A DNA stretch of 8,251 nucleotides from CAZJBP01 sp964544115. Its GTDB lineage: Bacteria; Verrucomicrobiota; Kiritimatiellia; UBA8416; JADHWI01. Below are positions 1 to 5,577 of this stretch, one piece after another; positions within the stretch are counted from its first letter, which is position 1, and each line of letters begins with the position of its first letter. A program made the translations under genes and the position numbers. Location: NCBI GenBank assembly GCA_964544115.1, contig CAZJBP010000154.1:1-8251 (forward strand), given 5' to 3'. Below the pieces are notes generated by a model. The model made no database searches, was not told the origin of the DNA, and saw only the letters and a program-made list of their open reading frames with translations.

Positions 1-962
1 TCGTTGACCAGCCGCCCCATCATCTCCGCGATGGTCTCGAAGCGCGAGTCGTGCGCCAGAACGCCCGATCCGCCCAGCGTTTCGGGCACGGCGGCCGCGG
101 CGCGCGCCACCACCGGCACGCCGTGGAGCATGCTTTCCATCAGCGGGATGCAGAACCCCTCATGCTCGCTCATGCAGAGAAACAGCGTGGCGCAGCGGTA
201 GTACGCGTTGAGGGCTGACTGGGGCACGGCACCGGCAAAGTGCGTGTCGCGCAGGCCCAGATCCCGGGCCAGGGAGAGCAGGTAGTAGTAATACCGCTCG
301 GTGCCGGCGAAGGACCCCACGTGGATGAACCGCGACTGCGGGCAGACCGCATGGTGGAAGAGGGCGAACACGCGCAGCGCATCCTCAATCCGTTTGTTGG
401 GGACGCAGCGGCCCACGAAGAGCACGTTTACCGCGCCGTCGGCAAACCGACGCGTTACCGCCCGGTCAGGGGGCGACCGAAGCGCCGCGAGATCCAGTAC
501 CAGCGGAAGAACCCGCACGTCGCGGTAGCCGGCCTGCTCGAGTTCGTGCGCATTGAACGCGCTGTCGGCCATGTTCACCTCGGCGGCGCCGGCGAGCGCG
601 CGGACCTGCTCCAGGCCGCGCGCCAGGTGCGCCGAGATCTGGGGGTTGACCAGGGCGAAATACGACGGCGGCGTGACGTTGTGGTACAGGATGGCCTTGC
701 GGCAACGGAGGGAGCGGAACAGCTCGTTGACCGGCGATCCGATGGAGAGGTGCAGCAGCGCAACATCCTGCTCCCCGATTGCGGCGGCGCATCCGGCCGC
801 ATCGCGCGCCTCGGAGCGCAGTTCGGGGAGGATTCGGCGGGCCTCGCTGAAGATGTCCGACGGGCATCCCCACTCCCGAAACCGCGCCCTGAGCACGCGC
901 GCCTCGTTGCTGATCGCATCGCCGTTGCTGAACCCGGCGACGAGTTGGTGGATGGCCGGCAT
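1..962 (-). CDS. GT4-family glycosyltransferase, 3' end cut by window edge
   Basis: Probably transfers a sugar from a nucleotide-sugar donor to a growing glycan (exopolysaccharide, lipopolysaccharide or similar) on the cytoplasmic side of the membrane; donor and acceptor cannot be read from sequence. The visible 320 residues start MPAIHQLVAGFSNGDAIS and show the GT-B two-domain layout. The N-terminal half contains the conserved-looking patch ILYHNVTPPSYF (91-102). The C-terminal half opens with NVLFVGRCVPNKRIED (179-194), which carries the basic residues of the donor site, and reaches the GT4 E-x7-E motif in SEHEGFCIPLMESM, with E268 and E276, followed by GVPVVA and AVPETLGGSGVL. ATG at 962 is chosen because GAGG lies 11 bases upstream; an in-frame TTG two codons earlier (966-968) is a possible alternative start. 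It begins 31 bases after the TPR lipoprotein stop, so cotranscription is likely. Only the far C-terminus is missing. Family assignment is firm; specificity is unknown. Confidence 0.9.
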   Translation of the reverse strand, partial: MPAIHQLVAGFSNGDAISNEARVLRARFREWGCPSDIFSEARRILPELRSEARDAAGCAAAIGEQDVALLHLSIGSPVNELFRSLRCRKAILYHNVTPPSYFALVNPQISAHLARGLEQVRALAGAAEVNMADSAFNAHELEQAGYRDVRVLPLVLDLAALRSPPDRAVTRRFADGAVNVLFVGRCVPNKRIEDALRVFALFHHAVCPQSRFIHVGSFAGTERYYYYLLSLARDLGLRDTHFAGAVPQSALNAYYRCATLFLCMSEHEGFCIPLMESMLHGVPVVARAAAAVPETLGGSGVLAHDSRFETIAEMMGRLVN

Positions 963-993
963 GCTCAAGGAGTCCTCGCTGACGGGGCGCGCG

Positions 994-2493
994 TCATGGC
1001 GTCACCTTGCCGCTTGCGGCAGGCTCCGGCTGCGCTGCCGGTGCGGCGGGTGGGGTGGCTGCGGGGAGCGTCTCCGGCGCGACGCCATGGTCGATCAGTT
1101 TCTGCCGCACGCGCTCATCCGCGGCGTTGAGTCCGAGGCTGCGCTGCCACTGCTCAACGGCCCCGGGACCGTCGCCCTGGGCCGCCAGGACGTCGCCCAG
1201 ATGGTCCAGAACCGTGGGGTCATCGCCAAGCAGCTCCACGGCCCGGCGGATGTGTTTGAGCGCCTCAGCGTAGTCTTTCTGTCGATAGCAGATCCACCCG
1301 AGGGTGTCCACGTAAGCGCCGTTGTCCGGTTCGCCGCTCAACGCCCGGTTGGCGTAGTCGCGGGCTTCATCCAGCCGCTCGCCGCGTTCGGCCCAGGAAT
1401 AGGCCACGTAGTTGAGGGCCTCGGGGGTTTCGGGGTAGAGGCGGATGCAATCCAGCATGATGCGTTCAGCAAGATCCTTGGCGCCCGCCAGATCACAGGT
1501 CGATGCGTAGAACAGGTACACGGCTGGCGCCAGAGCGGGCCCGCCTTCGCCCTCCGAGCCTTCGCGCAGGCGGCGCAGGATCTCCAGTGCCTCGACCAGC
1601 CGCCCCTGCCGGACGTTGACGTAGGCCAGCGAGAAGAGCAGGGCCTGATCGTTGGGCAGGCGGCTCAGGCCGCGATTCAGAATGTCCACGGCCTTTTCGG
1701 GCGATGCCTCCAGGCGGAGGGACGCAAGCTTGACGAACGAGGCCGGCAGCGGGGGGTCGATGGCTAAGGCCCGCTCGTACGCGGCGGCGGCATCCTCGAT
1801 GCGCCCCTGTGCCTCGTAAACCTCGGCCAGCAGGTTGAGGAACTCGCGCTGTCGGGCGGGCGAATGGGAGGCCAGATGCTCGAAGCAGGCCGTGGCGCGA
1901 TCCGTACTCCCCTCGCGCAGGAATTCGGCGCCCTGCGCATTCAGAAAGGCGATGAGCACGATCGGCTGGCTCGACCGGAGCAGCCCGGCGCCGATCACCT
2001 CGAGCGCTTCCGGGTCGCGGTCATGTGAGAACAGAATCCGGGCTAGATCCTGATAGATCAGGGCCTGGGACGGATCCATCTGCAGGGCGTCCCGATAGAT
2101 GGCGACCGCCTTGTCAACCTGCCCCATCCAGTTGTAGACGGTGCCCAGGTCCGTCCGGGCAACGACCGACGTCGGATTCTGCCGGCACAGCTCCTCCAGG
2201 GTGGCGGCGGCGCGGGCGGCATCGCGGTTCATGAGCGCGACGGCTGCAACGCGTGCGTGGACCCGATAGCGGCCCGGGTCCAGCTCCGCCGCCTGCTCAA
2301 ATTCACGCAGGGCCTGGGGGGACTGAGGCCCGCCTTCGGACTCGTACAGCAGTCCCCTGGCGTAGTGCCCCAAGGCCGCAGCCAAGCGGGCATCGTCGGG
2401 AGACAATGCCGCGCCGTTGCGCTCGGCAGGTTGATGGAATGTCGCGCAGCCGGACGCGAGGGCGAGCAGACAGACTGGAAGCCACCTAAACAT
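994..2493 (-). CDS. TPR-repeat lipoprotein
   Basis: A 499-residue tetratricopeptide-repeat protein, expected to act as a protein-protein scaffold at the envelope. The N-terminus MFRWLPVCLLALASGC is a short hydrophobic signal ending in a lipobox-like ASG-C, so Cys16 is the probable acylation site after signal peptidase II cleavage. From about residue 35 to 470 the chain is almost continuous helical TPR-type repeats, for example LGTVYNWMGQVDKAVAIYRD and, near the C-terminus, VDTLGWICYRQKDYAEALKH followed by VLDHLGDVLAAQGDGPGAVE. The last ~25 residues are a Pro/Ala-rich low-complexity tail. ATG at 2493 has GGAG nine bases upstream. It lies 42 bases after the bS22-like gene and 31 bases before the glycosyltransferase, which fits one transcript and a role near glycan assembly or export. 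That role is inferred from position only; TPR lipoproteins serve many complexes and no specific partner can be named. Confidence 0.88.
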   Translation of the reverse strand: MFRWLPVCLLALASGCATFHQPAERNGAALSPDDARLAAALGHYARGLLYESEGGPQSPQALREFEQAAELDPGRYRVHARVAAVALMNRDAARAAATLEELCRQNPTSVVARTDLGTVYNWMGQVDKAVAIYRDALQMDPSQALIYQDLARILFSHDRDPEALEVIGAGLLRSSQPIVLIAFLNAQGAEFLREGSTDRATACFEHLASHSPARQREFLNLLAEVYEAQGRIEDAAAAYERALAIDPPLPASFVKLASLRLEASPEKAVDILNRGLSRLPNDQALLFSLAYVNVRQGRLVEALEILRRLREGSEGEGGPALAPAVYLFYASTCDLAGAKDLAERIMLDCIRLYPETPEALNYVAYSWAERGERLDEARDYANRALSGEPDNGAYVDTLGWICYRQKDYAEALKHIRRAVELLGDDPTVLDHLGDVLAAQGDGPGAVEQWQRSLGLNAADERVRQKLIDHGVAPETLPAATPPAAPAAQPEPAASGKVTP

Positions 2494-2535
2494 CTGCGCC
2501 GTCTCCGAACGTCCGCTGCCTGAGGCGCGAACGGG

Positions 2536-2628
2536 CTACGGCTTGTTCTTGTGCCGAGCGGCCTTCAGGCGTTTGCTGTACTTGTGCTTCGTCATCTTCT
2601 TACGACGCTTCTTCTTGATCGAACCCAC
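2536..2628 (-). CDS. AURKAIP1/COX24-domain micro-ribosomal protein (bS22/mS38-like)
   Basis: A 30-residue, very basic protein: 15 of 30 residues are Lys or Arg. The core KKKRRKKMTKHKYSKRLK (residues 5-22) followed by AARHKNKP matches the short AURKAIP1/COX24 signature (K-K-R-R-K-K-M-x-K-H-K-x-x-K-R). That family includes the mitochondrial small-subunit protein mS38 and the tiny bacterial 30S protein bS22 described in mycobacteria, so the expected role is an rRNA-embedded component of the small ribosomal subunit. The start is GTG at 2628, with a strong Shine-Dalgarno GGAGG nine bases upstream; the stop is TAG at 2536-2538. The gene fits between hisG (38-base gap) and the TPR gene (42-base gap) on the same strand, so it is probably cotranscribed. 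Its small size and GTG start make it easy to miss. Chance ORFs with this exact basic pattern plus a strong ribosome binding site are unlikely. Confidence 0.87.
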   Translation of the reverse strand: MGSIKKKRRKKMTKHKYSKRLKAARHKNKP

Positions 2629-2666
2629 GGTCTTGCACCTCCATCAAACGCTGCCTGTTGGCCGCC

Positions 2667-3539
2667 TCAAGGAATGACCTTGTTCAGCGGCAGTTCGATG
2701 ATCCCCTCCGCGCCAGCCTTCTTCAGGCGCGGGATGATCTCCCTCACGACCCGCTCCTCAACCACCGATTCTATGGCCGTCCATCCCGCCGAGTCGAGCG
2801 CGTTCACCGTCGGGGCGTGCAGCGAGGGCAGGATCCCGACAATGGCGCGTACGGCTTGGGCGGGCGCGTTGAGCTTGAGCAGGACCTTGCCCTCGGCCGC
2901 AAGCGCGCCCTGCATCAGGACCGCGATCTGGTCAATCTTGGCGCGCTTCCACTCGTCGGTCGCCGCCTTGCGGTTGGCGATGAGGCGCGTGGTGGACTCG
3001 AGGACCGTCTCGACGATGCGCAGGTTGTTGGCGCGGAGCGAGGACCCGGTTTCCGTCAGTTCGACGATCGCGTCCACCAGTTCCGGCGCCTTGGCCTCCG
3101 TGGCCCCCCAGGAGAATTCGACCTCGGCGGTCACGCCCTTGGCGTCCAGATACCGGCGGGTCAGTCCGACGGCTTCCGTGGCGATGCGCTTGCCCTGCAG
3201 GTCCGCGGCGCTGCGAATGGGGGAGTCGTTGGGGACGGCGAGCACCCAGCGGACGGGGCGCATGCCCTGCTTGGCATAAATCAGCTCGGCCACCATCTCG
3301 ACCTGGGACCCGTTCTCCATGATCCAGTCGTAGCCCGTGATGCCCGCATCCAGCACGCCCAGCTCGACGTAGCGACTGATCTCCTGCGCGCGGATCAGGC
3401 GCAGATCCAAGTCGGGATCGTCGCACGACGGCGCGTACGATCTGGCCCCGGCGCGCACATTGAAGCCCGCCTTGGCCATGATCTGAAAGGTGGCCTCCTG
3501 TAGGCTGCCCTTCGGTAGTCCTAAAACCAACTTGCTCAT
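2667..3539 (-). CDS. hisG: ATP phosphoribosyltransferase, long form (HisG)
   Basis: Catalyses the first committed step of histidine synthesis, joining ATP and phosphoribosyl pyrophosphate to give phosphoribosyl-ATP in the cytoplasm. The 290 residues begin MSKLVLGLPKGSLQEAT, the usual N-terminal start of the family. The PRPP-binding signature is DAIVELTETGSSLRANNL at 156-173. The C-terminal region, about 213-290 (KVLLKLNAPAQAV, LPSLHAPTVNAL, AGAEGIIELPLNKV), is the ACT-like regulatory HisG_C domain. This is therefore the self-sufficient long form that needs no HisZ and is normally feedback-inhibited by histidine. ATG at 3539 is chosen because GGAG lies nine bases upstream and the protein then starts exactly where the family does; the reading frame stays open well upstream but that extension runs over purN. 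It is 134 bases after purN with a candidate promoter in the gap. No other his gene is visible, so the pathway genes are dispersed or outside the window. Confidence 0.97.
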   Translation of the reverse strand: MSKLVLGLPKGSLQEATFQIMAKAGFNVRAGARSYAPSCDDPDLDLRLIRAQEISRYVELGVLDAGITGYDWIMENGSQVEMVAELIYAKQGMRPVRWVLAVPNDSPIRSAADLQGKRIATEAVGLTRRYLDAKGVTAEVEFSWGATEAKAPELVDAIVELTETGSSLRANNLRIVETVLESTTRLIANRKAATDEWKRAKIDQIAVLMQGALAAEGKVLLKLNAPAQAVRAIVGILPSLHAPTVNALDSAGWTAIESVVEERVVREIIPRLKKAGAEGIIELPLNKVIP

Positions 3540-3631
3540 CCTGCTACACTCCATGCGGGAGCCCCCACGGGCCACGCCTCGCGATTCCTTGAGAAGCGGC
3601 GCACCCCCCGTTCCAAGTCGAAGAGGCGCGC

Positions 3632-3660
3632 ATTGTAGTGAAACGTGGAGCCCGAGTCCA
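3632..3660 (-). promoter_or_regulatory. Candidate sigma-70-type promoter for hisG and downstream genes
   Basis: Reading the minus strand, a -35 hexamer TGGACT (3655-3660, 4 of 6 to TTGACA) is separated by 17 bases from a -10 hexamer TACAAT (3632-3637, 5 of 6 to TATAAT). It lies in the 134-base gap between purN and hisG, about 90 bases before the hisG start, so it could drive hisG, the bS22-like gene and the genes beyond independently of aroK/purN. A weak inverted repeat (GTGGA-7-TCCAC, 3645-3661) overlaps the -35 element. This is a pattern match only. Confidence 0.45.
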
Positions 3661-3673
3661 CACCGGAAGTGGG

Positions 3674-4327
3674 TCAGTCGGCAGACCCGTCGAGGACGGC
3701 GATTCGCCGCCCGTGCACCCGCACGGATCCGCCCGCGATCAGGCGCAGCGCCTCGGGGTAGGCGAGGTGTTCCTGCTCCTGGATCCGCGCATGCAGCGCC
3801 TCGGGGGTGTCCCCCTCCTTCACGGGTACCGCGCGCTGGACGAGGATGGGGCCGGTGTCGGTTCCCGAGTCGACGATATGCACCGTGCAGCCGGCGACCT
3901 TGACCCCGTAGTCGAGCGCCTGCTTCCACGCCTCAAGGCCCGGAAAGGCCGGCAGCAGCGAGGGGTGGATGTTGATCACCCGGCCCTCGAAGGCCTTGAG
4001 CAGCCCAGGTTTGATGATCCGCATGAAGCCGGCCAGAGCCACGACGTCGGCGCCCACCTCGCGAAGCGCGGCGACATAGGCTCTCTCCGCTTCACCGTCG
4101 AGCTTGGTCTTAAAGGGCTCTGCGCTGATGTAACGGGCGGGGATGTTGTGGCGCCGCGCCCGCTCAAGGATGAAGGCGTCCTTGACGTCGGACAGCACGC
4201 ACACGATGCGCGCATTGAGCGTGCCGGCCGCAATGGCGTCGATGATGGACTGGGCATTGCTGCCTTTTCCGGACCCGAGGACCGCGATCTTCAGGGGCGT
4301 CCTGCTCTGTGCTGACTGGGGGCTCAT
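3674..4327 (-). CDS. purN: Phosphoribosylglycinamide formyltransferase (PurN)
   Basis: Transfers a formyl group from 10-formyltetrahydrofolate to glycinamide ribonucleotide, the third step of de novo purine synthesis, in the cytoplasm. The 217 residues show the phosphate-binding start KIAVLGSGKGSNAQSIID (13-30), the hallmark VINIHPSLLPAFPG (117-130) and VDSGTDTGPIL (152-162). The catalytic triad is Asn119, His121 and Asp157, which keeps the spacing of the E. coli enzyme (106, 108, 144). An N-terminal extension of about 12 residues (MSPQSAQSRTPL) precedes the core. ATG at 4327 is supported by GAGAGG a few bases upstream. The gene is 70 bases downstream of aroK on the same strand, so cotranscription is plausible although the pathways differ. 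Identification is secure. Confidence 0.97.
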   Translation of the reverse strand: MSPQSAQSRTPLKIAVLGSGKGSNAQSIIDAIAAGTLNARIVCVLSDVKDAFILERARRHNIPARYISAEPFKTKLDGEAERAYVAALREVGADVVALAGFMRIIKPGLLKAFEGRVINIHPSLLPAFPGLEAWKQALDYGVKVAGCTVHIVDSGTDTGPILVQRAVPVKEGDTPEALHARIQEQEHLAYPEALRLIAGGSVRVHGRRIAVLDGSAD

Positions 4328-4397
4328 TCGTCCTCTCCCGTTGAGACGAGGGAAGGTATCAGACCCTCAGGGGTGGATCAAGGCGGGCCTGAGAGCG

Positions 4398-4913
4398 TCA
4401 GCGGAGCAGGGCCTCCACGAGGCTGGCGACGGCCTCGGGCGTCAGCCTCGAGGTGTCGACCTGATGAGGAACCGCCGCATAGAGCGCCCGGCGCTTCTCG
4501 AGCAGAGCCTGCATCTTCTGCATCTTCTCGTCCCGGGATCCGCTCAGCAGCGGCCGGTTGGTGTCGCCGGCGACACGGCGAAGGATGGTTTCGGGATCCG
4601 CGGTGAGGCAGACCGTCAGCCCCGAGGCGGCGAAGTCGGACAGGTTGCCGGGGTTGGTGACCACGCCGCCGCCCGTCGCGACGACCCACCCGGCCTGTTG
4701 CGAGAGCTCGTGAGCCACGGCGCGTTCCAAGGCCCGGAAGTGCGGCTCGCCGTCCTCCGCAAAGATACGGGGGACTGGCTTGCCGGCCCGCTCGACGATG
4801 AGGTCGTCCATGTCGACAAAGCGCATGCCCAGCCGTGAGGCCAGAATCCGCCCGGCCGTGGTCTTGCCCGTGCCCATGAACCCGATGAGGTAGATGTTTC
4901 GCTGGGTGGTCAT
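4398..4913 (-). CDS. aroK: Shikimate kinase (AroK)
   Basis: Phosphorylates shikimate at the 3-hydroxyl using ATP, the fifth step toward chorismate and the aromatic amino acids. The 171-residue length is typical. Visible motifs are the Walker A loop GFMGTGKT (11-18), the magnesium/shikimate aspartates in DMDD (34-37), the shikimate-binding Arg60 in FRALE, the glycine triplet GGG (81-83) and the lid arginine in RPLL (Arg120). ATG at 4913 has GAGGG seven bases upstream and gives the family N-terminus MTTQRNIYLIG. A longer in-frame start at 5015 would add 34 non-conserved residues and enter the divergent promoter region, so it is rejected. This is the first gene of the leftward block and shares its upstream region with the divergent exosortase operon. 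Confidence 0.97.
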   Translation of the reverse strand: MTTQRNIYLIGFMGTGKTTAGRILASRLGMRFVDMDDLIVERAGKPVPRIFAEDGEPHFRALERAVAHELSQQAGWVVATGGGVVTNPGNLSDFAASGLTVCLTADPETILRRVAGDTNRPLLSGSRDEKMQKMQALLEKRRALYAAVPHQVDTSRLTPEAVASLVEALLR

Positions 4914-4975
4914 GCGGAACCCTCTTGCTGTGCGCCGTTTGCCGCGCGGCTCACCGTCCCACAGCATGTGGAGTT

Positions 4976-4981
4976 TGTCAA
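4976..4981 (-). promoter_or_regulatory. Possible -35 element for aroK
   Basis: The minus strand carries a perfect TTGACA 62 bases before the aroK start codon, in the only region where an aroK promoter can lie inside this window. No convincing -10 hexamer follows at 16-18 bases (the best candidate, GACGGT, matches only two of six), so this is a weak call. Confidence 0.25.
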
Positions 4982-5005
4982 AGCCTGATCGCCCAAAAAA
5001 CGCGC

Positions 5006-5033
5006 TTGCACTCAAAGACTACTTTGCTATACA
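5006..5033 (+). promoter_or_regulatory. xrtK: Candidate promoter for the exosortase operon
   Basis: TTGCAC (5006-5011) and TATACA (5028-5033) are separated by 16 bases, and an A6 run (4995-5000) lies just upstream and could act as an AT-rich upstream element. Transcription would start near 5040, leaving a leader of about 20 bases that holds the ribosome binding site GGAGG, seven bases before the ATG at 5062. The -10 element falls within the palindrome at 5020-5038. Hexamer matches are moderate, so this is a plausible rather than a proven promoter. Confidence 0.4.
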
Positions 5034-5038
5034 AAGTA
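5020..5038. promoter_or_regulatory. Perfect 7-bp inverted repeat, candidate operator
   Basis: TACTTTGCTATACAAAGTA is a perfect inverted repeat with 7-base arms (TACTTTG and CAAAGTA) around a 5-base centre CTATA. It covers the predicted -10 of the exosortase operon and is AT-rich in a very GC-rich context. The geometry suits a dimeric repressor that would block RNA polymerase. A short transcribed hairpin is less likely because the arms are weak and no T run follows. The regulator is not in the window and I cannot name it. Confidence 0.5.
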
Positions 5039-5061
5039 ACCGTCGCGGGGGAGGATGAGGT

Positions 5062-5577
5062 ATGGCGCGGCACGCGAACGCGTGGGCCTGGTTGGGCGGA
5101 CTGACAGTTCTGGGCGTTCTGCACGCCATGGCGTGTGCGCTGCCCGAGCTGGCGTCCGTGTTTGTCCGGCCTTCGGCCTGGCTGGCGGCGGCCCTGCTGC
5201 GTGTCCCGATGGGGCCGGGTGCAGAGCCGGTCCTGGGGCCTCCGGACTGCCCGATGCAGGTGGTGGCCTCCTGCGGGGGGTGGGACTTCTTCTGTTTGCT
5301 TGCCGCGCTGCTGGTTGGCCGGGCGCTGTGGGCGCAGGACGGGGCCGCGATTCGGCGCAGCGGCCGGGTGGCGGCTGCGTTGCCCGCGGCTGCGCTGGTG
5401 ACCGTGGTGACCAACGCCGGGCGACTGGCCGCCGTCTTCGCCGGTGGCATTCTAGTGCTGCCGCACCTGCCCCCGTCTGCCGCGGCCGCGTTTCACACGG
5501 GATTGGGCCTGGCGGCCTTTCTGCCGGCATTGTTGCTGACGTGGATCGTTTGGGATCGGAGGGTGTGTCATGCATGA
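5062..5577 (+). CDS. xrtK: Exosortase, probably exosortase K (XrtK)
   Basis: Exosortases are polytopic inner-membrane cysteine transpeptidases thought to cut and re-anchor proteins that carry a short C-terminal sorting signal of PEP-CTERM type. This 171-residue chain is almost wholly hydrophobic, with several membrane segments, and shows the three family catalytic blocks in order: ASCGGWDFF with Cys71, TNAGRLAAV with Asn118 and Arg121, and AAFHTGLGLAAFL with His145. It is much shorter than the exosortases that carry extra periplasmic domains, which fits the compact XrtK type. ATG at 5062 has GGAGG seven bases upstream. The next gene starts 8 bases inside its 3' end, so the two are very likely translationally coupled, and that gene is the likely dedicated substrate. 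Exosortase superfamily membership is confident; the K subtype rests on size and on the neighbour, recalled rather than searched. Confidence 0.85.
   Translation: MARHANAWAWLGGLTVLGVLHAMACALPELASVFVRPSAWLAAALLRVPMGPGAEPVLGPPDCPMQVVASCGGWDFFCLLAALLVGRALWAQDGAAIRRSGRVAAALPAAALVTVVTNAGRLAAVFAGGILVLPHLPPSAAAAFHTGLGLAAFLPALLLTWIVWDRRVCHA

Noticed and set aside
553..1767. A 404-codon plus-strand open frame opposite the glycosyltransferase and TPR genes
   Set aside because: Its translation is Arg/Ala/Gly-rich and resembles no family, while the opposite strand encodes clear GT4 and TPR motifs; high GC makes long antisense frames common.
3645..3661. Inverted repeat GTGGA-7-TCCAC after purN, considered as a terminator
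   Set aside because: Only five-base arms and a poor T tract (GTTTC); it overlaps the candidate hisG -35 element and is better left as a possible incidental repeat.
3540..3929. A longer HisG start that would add about 130 residues upstream
   Set aside because: The extension overlaps purN in another frame, has no HisG similarity and the ATG at 3539 has its own ribosome binding site and the family N-terminus.
4366..4393. Inverted repeat CTCAGG-16-CCTGAG just downstream of aroK, considered as a terminator
   Set aside because: Six-base arms with a 16-base loop and no following T run on the minus strand; too weak for an intrinsic terminator.
4959..4971. Small hairpin CCACA-3-TGTGG in the aroK leader
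   Set aside because: Five-base arms only, with no wider structure resembling a riboswitch or attenuator.
4914..5015. A longer AroK start at 5015
   Set aside because: The added residues are not conserved and cover the divergent promoter region; the start at 4913 has a good ribosome binding site and standard length.
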